In this document: positions 54,251 through 63,725 of the stretch, piece by piece | Position numbering within the stretch: position 1 is the stretch's first letter | Layout of the letters: every line of letters starts with the position of its first letter | Source of the DNA: Neobacillus sp. YX16 | GTDB lineage: Bacteria > Bacillota > Bacilli > Bacillales > Cytobacillaceae | DNA: 64,000 bases | Reading direction: 5' to 3' | Assembly (NCBI RefSeq): GCF_030123505.1 | Contig: NZ_CP126115.1 | Location: forward strand, 6,028,001 to 6,092,000 | Position numbers and translations under genes: made by a program | The notes under the pieces: generated by a model | What the model saw: the letters and a program-made list of their open reading frames with translations, nothing else | The model's database searches: none | Told to the model about the DNA's origin: nothing

Positions 54251-56350
54251 CTATGCTACTTCCCCACAGACTGCTTTTTCTAAAAGCTCTGCCACATCAT
54301 AGGTTGCAATCTTTTCTTCTACTTCTTTTGCCTTGGTTCCATCTGATAACATCGTTAAGCAGTACGGACATCCGGAACTGATGATGGAAGGATTGACTGC
54401 AATCGCTTGCTCGGTTCTAGCCACGTTAATGCGGTGTCCGGTTTCTTCCTCCATCCACATCAAGCCGCCGCCTGCCCCACAGCACATTCCCGTTTCTCTG
54501 TTTCTTTCCATTTCCACAAGCTGTACACCAGGGATTGATTTCAAAATCTCCCTTGGTGGATCGTAGACATCATTGTAACGGCCTAGATAACAAGAATCAT
54601 GGAAGGTTATTTTTTCATTGACTGCATGTTTCGGTACAAGTTTTCCGTCACGAACGAGCTCATAAAGAATTTCTGTATGGTGATAAACCTCTGCCTCTAA
54701 ACCGAAGTCAGGGTATTCATTTTTGAAAATATTGTAGGCATGCGGGTCAATCGTAACAATCTTCTTAACCTCAGCCTTTTCGAATTCCTCGATATTTTTC
54801 GTCGCAAGCTCTTGAAACAAGAACTCATTGCCGAGTCGGCGCGGTGTATCACCAGAGTTTTTCTCTTTGTTGCCAAGAATCGCGAACTTCACACCAGCTT
54901 CATTCATAAGCTTAGCAAACGATAAGGCAATCTTTTGGCTGCGGTTATCGTAGGATCCCATCGAACCAACCCAGAATAAGTACTCGAATTCTTCGCCTTT
55001 TTTGTTCATTTCTTTTATCGTTGGGATTTCAACATCCTCGCGAACTTCACGCCATGTTTCGCGCTCTTTTCTGTTTAAGCCCCACGGATTGCCTTGTCGT
55101 TCAATGTTCGTCATCGCGCGCTGAGCATCTGCGTCAAGCTTTCCTTCTGTTAAAACAAGATAACGGCGAAGGTCGATAATCTTATCCACATGCTCGTTCA
55201 TTACTGGACATTGGTCCTCACAGTTTCGGCAGGTGGTACAAGCCCAGATTTCCTCTTCGGTAATCACGTCGCCAATTAAGCTTGGATTATAAGCAAGTGT
55301 GGCGGCTGTTTCTTGGGCACCTTGGCCGCTTGCTGCAAGTGCGATTTGGTTACCGGTTGTGTTGCCAAACGCGAAGGTCGGCACCCAAGGCTGTTTAGAT
55401 GTAACGGCCGCACCATGATTCGTGAGATGATCACGCATTTTTACAATTAAATCCATTGGTGACAGCATTTTTCCCGTACCTGTTGCTGGACACATATTGG
55501 TACAGCGTCCACATTCCACGCAGGCATAAAAATCGATCATTTGATGCTGCGTAAAGTCCTCAATTTTTCCAACACCGAAGGATTCTTGTGACTCGTCCTC
55601 AAAATCGACCTTCTTCAACTTACCTGGTTTTTCTAAACGGTTAAAATATACGTTTGCCGGTCCGGCAATTAAATGTGCGTGCTTGGATTGTGGAACATAC
55701 ACTAAGAACGTTAATAAGAACAATAAGTGCAGCCACCATGCCGCATAAAAAATGACAATTGAAGCGGTTTCACCAATTCCTGAAAAAATAAGCGCAATTA
55801 ACGATGCAATTGGCTCTGTCCAAGTGGCTTCATGACCGTGCCATATAATGCCCATACCGTTTCCTACTAGAACGGACAGCATTAAACCACCGATAAAAAT
55901 TAGTACAAGACCTGATTTAAAATTTCGTTTCAAGCGGACAAGTTTTTCAACATATCGTCGGTAAAATGCCCAAATGACTGCAACGAGAATCACTAATGTT
56001 ACGATTTCTTGGAAAAAGGTAAATCCAGCATAAAGCGGTCCGAGTGGTAAATGAGAACCCGGAACTAGTCCCTTCCAAATAAAATCAATCGCACCAAATT
56101 GGACAAGAAGAAAACCATAAAAGAACATGACGTGCATGATTCCACTTTTTTTATCTTTTAATAGCTTCTTTTGACCAAAAACATTAACCCAGATTTTTTG
56201 CATTCGTTCTTTGACATTGTTGTCAAACTCGACTTTTTTCCCCAGCTTAATGAATTCAATCCTCGTTTTCACTACGTAAACGAATAGACTGATCGCGTAA
56301 GCGGTTACAGCCAGGAATGCAATGAGGTTTACCCATAAAAGCCCATTCAT
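54251..56350 (-). CDS. fadF: Membrane Fe-S oxidoreductase FadF (YwjF), HdrD-like
   Basis: 699 residues. About five N-terminal membrane helices with HMHxxFF-like heme/quinone region (IMHVMFFYGFLLVQFG), two 4Fe-4S motifs (C277/C280/C283/C287 and C371/C374/C377/C381) and two CCG domains (HDSCYLGRYN and MCCGAGGG). It is thought to pass electrons from ETF to menaquinone during fatty-acid oxidation. A FadR-like operator lies upstream at 56443. Separated from the thiolase by 239 bases, so probably its own transcript. Confidence 0.93.
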   Translation of the reverse strand: MNGLLWVNLIAFLAVTAYAISLFVYVVKTRIEFIKLGKKVEFDNNVKERMQKIWVNVFGQKKLLKDKKSGIMHVMFFYGFLLVQFGAIDFIWKGLVPGSHLPLGPLYAGFTFFQEIVTLVILVAVIWAFYRRYVEKLVRLKRNFKSGLVLIFIGGLMLSVLVGNGMGIIWHGHEATWTEPIASLIALIFSGIGETASIVIFYAAWWLHLLFLLTFLVYVPQSKHAHLIAGPANVYFNRLEKPGKLKKVDFEDESQESFGVGKIEDFTQHQMIDFYACVECGRCTNMCPATGTGKMLSPMDLIVKMRDHLTNHGAAVTSKQPWVPTFAFGNTTGNQIALAASGQGAQETAATLAYNPSLIGDVITEEEIWACTTCRNCEDQCPVMNEHVDKIIDLRRYLVLTEGKLDADAQRAMTNIERQGNPWGLNRKERETWREVREDVEIPTIKEMNKKGEEFEYLFWVGSMGSYDNRSQKIALSFAKLMNEAGVKFAILGNKEKNSGDTPRRLGNEFLFQELATKNIEEFEKAEVKKIVTIDPHAYNIFKNEYPDFGLEAEVYHHTEILYELVRDGKLVPKHAVNEKITFHDSCYLGRYNDVYDPPREILKSIPGVQLVEMERNRETGMCCGAGGGLMWMEEETGHRINVARTEQAIAVNPSIISSGCPYCLTMLSDGTKAKEVEEKIATYDVAELLEKAVCGEVA

Positions 56351-56442
56351 TCAATACGCCCCCTTGTTTTCTATTGGTTCACTCTTACTAGAAAATTTTA
56401 AAACAACCCAATTTTCTGAATACTATTAACACCATTATATAA

Positions 56443-56460
56443 TGAATGAGCATTCAGTCA
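56443..56460. promoter_or_regulatory. FadR-like operator upstream of fadF
   Basis: TGAATGAGCATTCAGTCA has arms TGAATGA and TCAGTCA around four bases, one base away from the B. subtilis FadR consensus TGAATGA-N4-TCATTCA. Located about 95 bases before the fadF start. Confidence 0.6.
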
Positions 56461-56555
56461 AATGGTTTTCTGAAAATTTATTTGCCTTTTATCAAATTCA
56501 TACTATAGCCCCTGTTTGGCAATCCTAAAATAAGTGATTGGAGGAACGATACGGA

Positions 56556-57758
56556 ATGAATTTACCATCCATAGTCATCGCTCTTATACTTCTTATCATT
56601 GTATGGTTTTACCTAGATTTTACCTTTGGCAGAAAGAAGCATTTAACTCTTTTTCAAAAACGAGAAACACCGATTCTGTATGGAAACTTTGATATTTTCC
56701 CACATGGAAAAGAGCTGTTTGCAGATTACTTTCATGAATTAAAAAATGCCGCCAGCCATATTCATATCCTTTTTTATATCGTAAGGGATGACCAATTTAG
56801 CCAGCAGTTTTTTGATATTTTAAAGGCAAAAGCAAAGGAAGGAATTGAAGTCAGACTGTTGGTCGACCGGATTGGCAGTCATAAAGTGAAAAAACCTGCT
56901 ATTAATGAATTGCGTGCGGCCGGTGTTCAATTCGCCTTTAGCAACTGTATACGGCTTCCTTTTCTCTTTTATTCCTCTCAGGTGCGAAACCACCGCAAGA
57001 TATCTATTATTGATGGGAAAATTGGTTATCTTGGCGGCTTTAATGTTGGAAAGGAATATATTGACGAGGATCCAAAGCTCAGTCCTTGGCGTGACTATCA
57101 TTTGAAAATTACGGGGGAAAGTGTGCCGTTTTTACAACGTGAGTTTTTTATTGATTGGAATGAATACTCCTCTGAAAAAGTGACAGTTGATCCATTTTAT
57201 ACTCCCGAGCAGCCAAAAGGGACAATAGCTCATCAACTTGTACCGACAGAGGTAGGCTTTCTCGAAGATAAGTATCTCCAATTAATTCAAAACGCAAAAA
57301 AGGCCATTAGCATTGGCTCACCTTATTTTATTCCAAGCAAAAAGCTCATTAATGAACTCATTCGCGCTGCAAAGCGCGGCATTAAGATTACCATCGTCGT
57401 TCCATATATCACTGATCATTTGCTTGTACAGGAGGCTTCATACCGATATTTACGTTTGATGTTGAAAGAAGGAGCACAGGTTTTTCAGTATATGAACGGT
57501 TTTTATCATGCAAAATCAATCATGATCGACGACAATCTATGTGATATCGGTACCGCTAATTTTGATAAACGAAGTTTATTTTTAAACAAAGAAATTAACT
57601 GTTACTTTTATAACCCTGCCTTTGTGGATCGTTTTAGGGATGTCCTCCATAAAGATATTCTTGATTCAAAACCATTAAAGCTGGAAGACCTCAATAAACC
57701 AAACTTTTTCAGGTCCATTAAGGAAGGCATTGCCGGGGCTCTTTCATTCTTTTTATAG
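56556..57758 (+). CDS. Cardiolipin synthase / phospholipase D-like protein (YwjE)
   Basis: 400 residues. One N-terminal membrane helix (about 5-22), then two phosphodiesterase HKD motifs, [17 protein letters not shown] and [19 protein letters not shown]. Condenses phosphatidylglycerol to cardiolipin or acts on a related lipid at the membrane. GGAGG lies 11 bases before ATG 56556; a TTG at 56538 overlaps that site. uvsE follows 14 bases later. Confidence 0.9.
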   Translation: MNLPSIVIALILLIIVWFYLDFTFGRKKHLTLFQKRETPILYGNFDIFPHGKELFADYFHELKNAASHIHILFYIVRDDQFSQQFFDILKAKAKEGIEVRLLVDRIGSHKVKKPAINELRAAGVQFAFSNCIRLPFLFYSSQVRNHRKISIIDGKIGYLGGFNVGKEYIDEDPKLSPWRDYHLKITGESVPFLQREFFIDWNEYSSEKVTVDPFYTPEQPKGTIAHQLVPTEVGFLEDKYLQLIQNAKKAISIGSPYFIPSKKLINELIRAAKRGIKITIVVPYITDHLLVQEASYRYLRLMLKEGAQVFQYMNGFYHAKSIMIDDNLCDIGTANFDKRSLFLNKEINCYFYNPAFVDRFRDVLHKDILDSKPLKLEDLNKPNFFRSIKEGIAGALSFFL

Positions 57759-57772
57759 TAAGGAGATTTGCG

Positions 57773-58729
57773 ATGAAGATCCGTTTCGGCTATGTTTCAA
57801 CGGCTATCACCTTGTGGGATGCCTCTCCATCGAAGACACTAACATTTACACGTTATCAGCTGCTATCTGAACAGGATCGCAGGGAGAAACTACTGGAGCT
57901 CACGAGGCTGAATCTCCAACATACGTTACGAATGCTTTATTACAATCTTGCTCATGAAATTGAGTTATACCGGCTTTCAAGTTCATTGGTTCCATTAGCC
58001 ACCCATCCAGAAATATTATGGGACTATGTCACACCCTTTCAGTCGGAATGGAAGGAGCTTGGTGATGTCATCAAAAAGAATAATTTACGCGTTAGCTTTC
58101 ATCCCAATCAATTTACGTTATTTACTTCTCCACAGGCTAAAATAACCGATAATGCGGTCATAGATATGGAATACCATTATCGAATGTTTGAAGCGATGGG
58201 AGTTAAGGACAGAGGGATGATGAATATTCATATTGGCGGTGCCTATGGTGATAAGGTGGAAACCATTGTCCGTTTCCATGAAAATCTAAAAAAGCTGCCG
58301 CCACATATAAAACGTGTCATGACCTTAGAAAATGATGACAAAACCTATAATGCAGAGGAAACCTTAATTGCCTGTGAAAAAGAAAAGGTGCCATTTGTAT
58401 TTGACTATCATCACCATATGGCCAACCTTTGTGAAACACCGCTAGAGCAGCTGCTGCCGAGGATTTTTCAAACATGGGATCATGTAGACCATATACCAAA
58501 GATTCACATTTCCTCTCCAAAGGGAGAAAAAGAATTCCGTTCCCATGCCGATTTCGTTGATCTTGAATTTATCCTGCCCTTCTTAAAAATGATCAAGGAA
58601 TTTGACCAGGACGTGGATTTTATGATTGAAGCCAAGAAAAAGGATCAGGCGGCCTTAAAGCTAGTCGAGGATATCAGCAAGCTTCGGGGATATAAACGAG
58701 TCAGCGGGGCAGCCATTGAGGTTAAATAA
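57773..58729 (+). CDS. uvsE: UV DNA damage endonuclease
   Basis: 318 residues, TIM-barrel endonuclease nicking 5' of UV photoproducts. Metal-ligand motifs include [27 protein letters not shown] and IEAKKKD. Length matches Bacillus UvsE. Co-directional with and close to the cardiolipin synthase gene, as in the B. subtilis ywjE-ywjD pair. Confidence 0.94.
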   Translation: MKIRFGYVSTAITLWDASPSKTLTFTRYQLLSEQDRREKLLELTRLNLQHTLRMLYYNLAHEIELYRLSSSLVPLATHPEILWDYVTPFQSEWKELGDVIKKNNLRVSFHPNQFTLFTSPQAKITDNAVIDMEYHYRMFEAMGVKDRGMMNIHIGGAYGDKVETIVRFHENLKKLPPHIKRVMTLENDDKTYNAEETLIACEKEKVPFVFDYHHHMANLCETPLEQLLPRIFQTWDHVDHIPKIHISSPKGEKEFRSHADFVDLEFILPFLKMIKEFDQDVDFMIEAKKKDQAALKLVEDISKLRGYKRVSGAAIEVK

Positions 58730-58794
58730 TCCTTGCATTTTTTTAAAGAGGAATGGTTAAAGTAACAACAGATTCACACAAGGAGGGAATGTCT

Positions 58795-58923
58795 ATGGAA
58801 AGCACTAGCCAATTCGTGCAAAAATTAGCTGAAAACCAAAAGAAGCAGGAAAAAAATAAAAAGCATGGCAATAACGATCCAGAGAGCAAATTACCAAACC
58901 ACCAGCACTCACAAGGTGTTTAA
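58795..58923 (+). CDS. Small hydrophilic protein of 42 residues, DUF4023-like
   Basis: AGGAGG lies 8 bases before ATG 58795 (an in-frame ATG at 58789 abuts it). The sequence STSQFVQKLAENQKKQEKN and the end PESKLPNHQHSQGV fit the pattern I recall for DUF4023 proteins of Bacillus. No known function; possibly spore-associated. A strong terminator follows at 58952. Confidence 0.65.
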   Translation: MESTSQFVQKLAENQKKQEKNKKHGNNDPESKLPNHQHSQGV

Positions 58924-58951
58924 GCATACGTGTTAACTAGTACTGTAAATT

Positions 58952-58997
58952 AGCAGACGAAGGCTCGGGATATACACCCGAGCCATTTGTCTGCTTT
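58952..58997 (+). terminator. Strong terminator after the DUF4023-like gene
   Basis: Two stacked stems: AGCAGAC/GTCTGCT (58952-58958, 58989-58995) and GGCTCGGG/CCCGAGCC (58962-58969, 58977-58984), followed by TT. The T tract is short but the stem is long. Confidence 0.65.
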
Positions 58998-59032
58998 GGA
59001 AAGTTTATTAAAAATTTGATGGAGGAATGTTC

Positions 59033-59416
59033 ATGAGTAATAAACCAACGGTGAAAGCGTTACATGAGATTATCGAAAGAAGAAGCACAGGAAAAACAAG
59101 TTTTGCTGAATTTTTGAAGGAGTTAGCTGCAATTGGGATTATTCAATATGATATTGATGTTGCCACAGGGCAGGCCACATACAAAGGCGAAGGATCAGAA
59201 TTAAAAACAGAACCCCAAGTTAACTTTGTAATTTCCAATCAATTTAATCGAAATACGGCATTAGAAACAATCGCAAACATTACCCTTCCCTTTTTAGATT
59301 TTCTAAAAGAGATAGCTAACGCAGGAATTATAACCTATACCGTAAACATTACCGAAAAAAAAGCCATTTACATAGGGATAAATGGCGACCAAATAGTAGA
59401 ACCCCTAAGAATTTGA
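59033..59416 (+). CDS. DUF1398 family protein with an internal repeat
   Basis: 127 residues built of two similar halves: FAEFLKELAAIGIIQYDIDV (about 22-41) and FLDFLKEIANAGIITYTVNI (about 87-106), each followed by a strand with Y-x-G and acidic residues. This is the DUF1398 pattern; function is not established. Cytosolic. ATG 59033 is 6 bases after GGAGGA; ATG 59027 abuts that site. Confidence 0.7.
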   Translation: MSNKPTVKALHEIIERRSTGKTSFAEFLKELAAIGIIQYDIDVATGQATYKGEGSELKTEPQVNFVISNQFNRNTALETIANITLPFLDFLKEIANAGIITYTVNITEKKAIYIGINGDQIVEPLRI

Positions 59417-59441
59417 CGTGGCATGTAAATCGATATTTCAA

Positions 59442-59479
59442 CAAAAAAGAGGTACCAAACCGAAATGGATTTGTACCTC
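59442..59479 (-). terminator. Intrinsic terminator of sspH
   Basis: GAGGTAC (59449-59455) with GTACCTC (59473-59479), extended by AAA/TTT past a bulge; the minus strand continues TTTTTTGTTG. Confidence 0.8.
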
Positions 59480-59501
59480 CAAATGCACTACTATTTAATG
59501 C

Positions 59502-59681
59502 TTACTCTTCAATAAGATTCAAAACTGGAACTTCCCGTTCATTTTCAGGGTCTGCCTTCGAATAAATCCTCGCCATCTTCGTATTATCATCCACATGCTG
59601 AATAATCACAGGCGAACCTTCATACGTAACATTAATCATCTCAATCGACTCAGCAATCTCCTTCGCTCTTCCCACATTCAT
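59502..59681 (-). CDS. sspH: Small acid-soluble spore protein H-type
   Basis: 59 residues: NVGRAKEIAESIEMINVTYE, then SPVIIQHVDDNTKMARIYSK, an acidic ENEREVPVLNLIEE end. This matches the SspH family of minor forespore proteins under sigma-G control. ATG 59681 is 8 bases after AGGAG; GTG 59690 overlaps that site. Confidence 0.88.
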   Translation of the reverse strand: MNVGRAKEIAESIEMINVTYEGSPVIIQHVDDNTKMARIYSKADPENEREVPVLNLIEE

Positions 59682-59753
59682 CAGGGCCACTCCTCATCAT
59701 AAAATTACCTTTATAATATTTACCAAAATGAAGTTATTATTCTTATTAGTGAA

Positions 59754-59820
59754 ATTTGGTGCCTGTCACCAACGTGACACCTAAAAGGTGTTCACCGCTC
59801 GTGGACACTATTTACCAAAT
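59754..59820. repeat. Dispersed GGTGCCTGTCACC element, copy near argS
   Basis: ATTTGGT (59754-59760) and ACCAAAT (59814-59820) form the ends; inside are GGTGCCTGTCACC and CCGCTCGTGGACAC. The same two modules occur in reverse arrangement at 63661-63709. Confidence 0.6.
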
Positions 59821-59827
59821 GAGAATA

Positions 59828-59854
59828 CTAAAAACGGCTCCCTAAAAGGGAGCC
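59828..59854 (-). terminator. Intrinsic terminator of argS
   Basis: GGCTCCC (59836-59842) with GGGAGCC (59848-59854); the minus strand continues GTTTTTAG. Confidence 0.85.
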
Positions 59855-59863
59855 AAACTAAGC

Positions 59864-61534
59864 TTACATTTTTTCTGGAGCCGAGACACCAATCAATGCG
59901 AGGGCATTTCGCAGTGTGATTTGCACAGTTTTGATTAACGCGAGGCGCGCCTTAGTGCGCTCTGGCTGCTCGCTGTCGAGCACTTTTTCTGCATTGTAGA
60001 AGCTGTGGAACGTTGAAGCTAGTTCCATAATATAGTTCGTAACGCGGTGCGGCACGCGCTTCACTGCTGCCTCTCCAACCGATTGCGGGAACTCGCCCAG
60101 CTTCTTCAACAGCTCAATCTCTTTTTCCGCACCAATTAATGAGAAATCAGCATTCTTATCAACTGTAATCCCTTGCTCCTCGCCAGAGCGAAGAATACTG
60201 CAAATCCTTGCGTGTGCATATTGAGCATAATAAACAGGATTTTCATTTGATTCCGAAACCGCTAAATCCAGGTCAAAATCCATATGGGTATCCGAACTTC
60301 TCATCGCAAAGAAGTAACGAGTGGCATCGAGGCCGACCTCATCAACCAAATCACGCATCGTTACAGCTTTACCCGTACGCTTACTCATCTTCATCTTCTC
60401 ACCGTTTTTATAAAGGTGGACAAGCTGAATGATTTCCACCTCGAGGGCGTCCGCACCATAGCCAAGTGACTGAATCGCCGCCTTCATCCGCGGGATATAA
60501 CCGTGGTGGTCCGCCCCCCAAATATTGATGAGCTTTTCAAAGCCGCGGTCAAGTTTGTCTTTATGGTAAGCAATATCCGGTGTCAAATACGTATACGAAC
60601 CATCCTGCTTAATGAGCACGCGGTTCTTATCGTCTCCAAAATCGGTTGAACGAAGCCAGGTAGCTCCCTCTTCCTCATAAATATAGCCGTTCTCACGAAG
60701 TACCTTTAACGCCTCATCGATTTTCCCATTTTTATAAAGGGAAGTTTCAGAGTACCAAACATCAAACGAAACACGGAAATCCTCAAGATCCTTTTGCAAT
60801 TTCGCCATTTCGTATTTCAAGCCGTACTCACGGAAAAATTCAAAACGCTCCTGCTCGTCAACATTCACATACTTATCGCCAAACTCTTCTGCAAGCGTCT
60901 TCCCAATCCCAATGATATCCGCACCATGGTAGCCGTCTTCCGGCATTGCTTTTTCCATGCCTAGCGCCTGAAAATAACGTGCTTCTACAGATAGGGCAAG
61001 ATTATTAATCTGATTACCGGCATCATTAATGTAGTACTCACGGGAAACGTCATAACCTGCTTTTGCTAAAATATTTGAAAGCGAATCGCCGACTGCCGCA
61101 CCACGTGCATGCCCTAGGTGCAGGTCACCCGTTGGATTCGCTGAAACAAACTCCACTTGAAGCTTTTGCTTGCCGCCGACGTTTGTTTCACCGTACTTTT
61201 CCCCAGCATCAAGAACTGTCGGAATCAATTCTGTTAGATACGCATTATTCATATAAAAATTGATGAACCCCGGACCCGCGATTTCCATTTTTTCAATGGA
61301 TGCCTTTGAAAGATCGAAATTCTCGATAAGTGCCTCCGCGATCACCCGTGGTGCCTTTTTCGCAACACGTGCAAGCTGCATCGCCATGTTTGTTGAATAA
61401 TCACCGTGCGCCTTTTCCTTCGGTATTTCTAGGACAACATCAGGAATCTGTTCTTCCGTCGCAAGATTTGCCTTCACCACCGCTGCCCGAATTTCCTCTT
61501 TTAATCTACTTTGAACCTGTTCAACTATGTTCAT
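59864..61534 (-). CDS. argS: Arginyl-tRNA synthetase
   Basis: 556 residues, class I synthetase. N-terminal Add-1 domain, HIGH-type motif [15 protein letters not shown] (about 130-144), KMSKS-type [11 protein letters not shown], and a helical anticodon-binding C-terminus ending [13 protein letters not shown]. Normal length. Overlaps the stop of ywiB by 4 bases (ATGA), so the two are coupled. Confidence 0.98.
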   Translation of the reverse strand: MNIVEQVQSRLKEEIRAAVVKANLATEEQIPDVVLEIPKEKAHGDYSTNMAMQLARVAKKAPRVIAEALIENFDLSKASIEKMEIAGPGFINFYMNNAYLTELIPTVLDAGEKYGETNVGGKQKLQVEFVSANPTGDLHLGHARGAAVGDSLSNILAKAGYDVSREYYINDAGNQINNLALSVEARYFQALGMEKAMPEDGYHGADIIGIGKTLAEEFGDKYVNVDEQERFEFFREYGLKYEMAKLQKDLEDFRVSFDVWYSETSLYKNGKIDEALKVLRENGYIYEEEGATWLRSTDFGDDKNRVLIKQDGSYTYLTPDIAYHKDKLDRGFEKLINIWGADHHGYIPRMKAAIQSLGYGADALEVEIIQLVHLYKNGEKMKMSKRTGKAVTMRDLVDEVGLDATRYFFAMRSSDTHMDFDLDLAVSESNENPVYYAQYAHARICSILRSGEEQGITVDKNADFSLIGAEKEIELLKKLGEFPQSVGEAAVKRVPHRVTNYIMELASTFHSFYNAEKVLDSEQPERTKARLALIKTVQITLRNALALIGVSAPEKM

Positions 61535-61929
61535 TTCTTCTCCTCCTGAAACGCTATTTCTAACTGGTAGGTACTTGTTGGACTACCCTCCATTGAAAAA
61601 TCATAAAGAACATCAAAGTGACCTTTACCATTTTCATAGGAATAGTCTAATCTTTTTGCCTTTGTCACGGTTGCAAACTGACCAAACGGCATTTCATAAC
61701 TGCCATTCAGCTTACGATTTAATTCGAATGGCAGACGCATTTTTATTGCACCGCCTCGTAAAATCAAGGCGTCATTCGTTGCCATCTTTACAATCGTCCG
61801 AACACTTCCCTCTTCCATCGCTTCCTCATATCGGAGGTAAGCAGCATTTCCTTTTTCAAAGTATGTACCAAATACCATCAATTCAAAAGTCTCTTGCTGG
61901 TCAATTGTCGTCTTGATATTAATTTTCAT
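61531..61929 (-). CDS. ywiB: DUF1934 family protein (YwiB)
   Basis: 132 residues, calycin-like beta-barrel family of unknown function. Typical stretches are [20 protein letters not shown] and FELNR...[12 protein letters not shown]. Immediately upstream of argS as in B. subtilis. ATG 61929 is chosen by homology; the ribosome site is weak. Confidence 0.85.
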   Translation of the reverse strand: MKINIKTTIDQQETFELMVFGTYFEKGNAAYLRYEEAMEEGSVRTIVKMATNDALILRGGAIKMRLPFELNRKLNGSYEMPFGQFATVTKAKRLDYSYENGKGHFDVLYDFSMEGSPTSTYQLEIAFQEEKK

Positions 61930-62035
61930 AGGTAATCCAGGGATTGACAAACGAAACGCACACCCTTTTTAAAAAAATGAACCATATGCAGGTCCTTGGA
62001 ATTTTTCCTAGTTTGCCGACTAGGGCACTTTTTCT

Positions 62036-62280
62036 ATTATCCAGTTCCAGCGTCTAGGGGCTCGGGGTCATAAGCTTGTCTAGTTTCGGCTCCTTGGGAC
62101 TCGAGTCATAAGCCACCCCCTTAAGAAGGCAAAAAGCGCCTTCTTACAGGGTTCGTCTTATGCCTTCGTCCCAGAGCAGTCGCCTCCACATTTCAGACAA
62201 TCCGTCCAGAAGGTTAAAAACCAACCTTCCAGCCGGCTCGTCTTATGCCTGTCGCCCCTGAGCAAGACGCTTCCACTTTT
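62036..62280. repeat. Nested dispersed repeat: one TTGTCTAG element inside another
   Basis: An inner copy starts TTGTCT (62076-62081) and ends AGACAA (62195-62200), about 125 bp. It interrupts an outer copy that begins TTCCAGCGTCTAGGGGCTCG near 62045 and resumes at TCCGTCCAGAAGG, ending GACGCTTCCACTTTT near 62278. Both copies carry CATAAGC, a CTTCTTA or CCTTCC hairpin, and CTTATGCC. Fills most of the 425-base gap between ywiB and speB; 61930-62035 otherwise holds only a small CCTAGT/ACTAGG hairpin. Confidence 0.65.
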
Positions 62281-62310
62281 AATATTATAACCGTAGAAAA
62301 GCCACAATTC

Positions 62311-62344
62311 AAAAGATGCCTGCCCCGCGATGGGGACAGGCACG
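62311..62344 (-). terminator. Intrinsic terminator of speB
   Basis: TGCCTGCCCC (62317-62326) faces GGGGACAGGCA (62332-62342, one bulge); the minus strand continues TCTTTTG. Related in sequence to the GTGCCTGT palindromes. Confidence 0.7.
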
Positions 62345-62354
62345 AAGAAAGTTT

Positions 62355-63227
62355 TTATTTCACCCAGCCAAGCAGCATTTCACGAATCAATTTGCTGGCG
62401 GTGTTCGCTGTTTGTTCAGATGGATCGTAAATAGGTGCAACTTCAACAAGGTCACAGCCGACTACGTTCACACCAGAACGGGCGATTTCATGAATAGAGG
62501 CAAGCAGCTCTTTAGAAGTAATCCCGCCGCAATCAACCGTACCCGTTCCCGGTGCATGTGCAGGGTCTAAGACATCTATATCAATCGTGACATAAACCGG
62601 ACGTCCGTCAAGCTCAGGTAGTATCTCTTTTAACGGTTGATGCACTTCAAATTTAGAAATATGCATGCCGTTTTCTTTTGCCCATTGGAATTCTTCCTTC
62701 ATCCCGGAGCGGATACCAAAGGAATAGACGTTCTTCGGTCCAATATGTTCAGCAATTTTGCGAATTGGAGTGGAGTGGGATAATGGTTCACCCTCATAGT
62801 TCTCCCGAAGATCCGTATGGGCATCCATATGAATGATTGCTAAGTCAGGGTATTTCTTATAAACCGCCTTCATCACCGGCCAAGACACCAAGTGCTCGCC
62901 GCCCATACCAAAAGGAAATTTACCAGCTGCTAACACTTGATCAACGAAATCCTCAATCAAATCTAAGCTCTTTTGGGCATTTCCGAATGGAAGCGGAATA
63001 TCACCAGCGTCAAAGTATTTTACCTCTTCCAGCTCGCGGTCAAGATATGCACTATACTCTTCTAGTCCAATCGATACCTCACGGATTCGAGATGGCCCAA
63101 AGCGGGAGCCCGGACGATAGCTAACGGTCCAGTCCATCGGCATTCCGTATAGAACAACCTGGCTCTCCTCAAAATTCGGATGACTCTTTATAAACACATT
63201 ACCAGAATAAGCCTCATCAAAACGCAT
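62355..63227 (-). CDS. speB: Agmatinase
   Basis: 290 residues of the ureohydrolase fold. Binuclear manganese motifs GGEHLVSWP, DAHTDLR and DIDVLDPAHAPGTG are present. Hydrolyses agmatine to putrescine and urea in the cytosol. Downstream of speE on the same strand but separated by about 500 bases of repeats, so co-transcription is less certain than usual. Confidence 0.96.
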   Translation of the reverse strand: MRFDEAYSGNVFIKSHPNFEESQVVLYGMPMDWTVSYRPGSRFGPSRIREVSIGLEEYSAYLDRELEEVKYFDAGDIPLPFGNAQKSLDLIEDFVDQVLAAGKFPFGMGGEHLVSWPVMKAVYKKYPDLAIIHMDAHTDLRENYEGEPLSHSTPIRKIAEHIGPKNVYSFGIRSGMKEEFQWAKENGMHISKFEVHQPLKEILPELDGRPVYVTIDIDVLDPAHAPGTGTVDCGGITSKELLASIHEIARSGVNVVGCDLVEVAPIYDPSEQTANTASKLIREMLLGWVK

Positions 63228-63274
63228 CTAACATCCCTCACTTCTTATGTAATAACTAGGTCAAAGTTAACTTA

Positions 63275-63630
63275 ACTTCCGCCACCTAGTTCTTAGTTAC
63301 CGAAATTCCAACTTTTAAACGTAATCGGTAACTATAAACACTTTATAGTTACCTTAAACCCTCTTTTAAAATGATTTCGGGCACTATAAGTGCTCTTTAG
63401 TTACCGTAAACCTGCTTTCAAACCGATCTCGGGCACTATAAGCCCTCTTTAGTTACCCTAATCCTGCTTTCAAACCGATTTCGGGCACTATAAGCCCTCT
63501 TTAGTTACCCTAATCCTGCTTTCAAACCGATTTCGGGCACTATAAGCCCTCTTTAGTTACCCTAATCCCTCTTTTAAATTGATTCTAGGCACTATAAACA
63601 CTTTATAACGACCATACACTCGATTTTCCC
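63275..63630. repeat. 52-bp tandem repeat array, about six units
   Basis: Units with GGCACTATAAGCCCTCTTTA begin at 63327, 63379, 63431, 63483, 63535 and 63587, exactly 52 bases apart. The units at 63431 and 63483 are nearly identical; the outer ones diverge (ACTATAAACACTTTATAGTT). A more decayed unit may start near 63275. No ORF of interest. Confidence 0.9.
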
Positions 63631-63660
63631 GCCTATTCTGTCACTGACTGTCCGCCTGAG

Positions 63661-63709
63661 GTGGACAGTGTCCACGAGCGGTGCCTGTCACCAAGGTGAC
63701 AGGCACCGC
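63661..63709. repeat. GGTGCCTGTCACC palindrome copy after speE
   Basis: GTGGACAGTGTCCAC (63661-63675) is a 6-bp hairpin, followed by a perfect 15-bp stem GCGGTGCCTGTCACC (63678-63692) with GGTGACAGGCACCGC (63695-63709), loop of two. It is 16 bases after the speE stop and may act as its terminator or stabiliser. Confidence 0.8.
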
Positions 63710-63725
63710 AGCGGCAGCACCAATA

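Noticed and set aside
61930..62354. Small genes in the ywiB-speB gap
   Set aside because: All short frames coincide with the nested dispersed repeat and none has a ribosome site.
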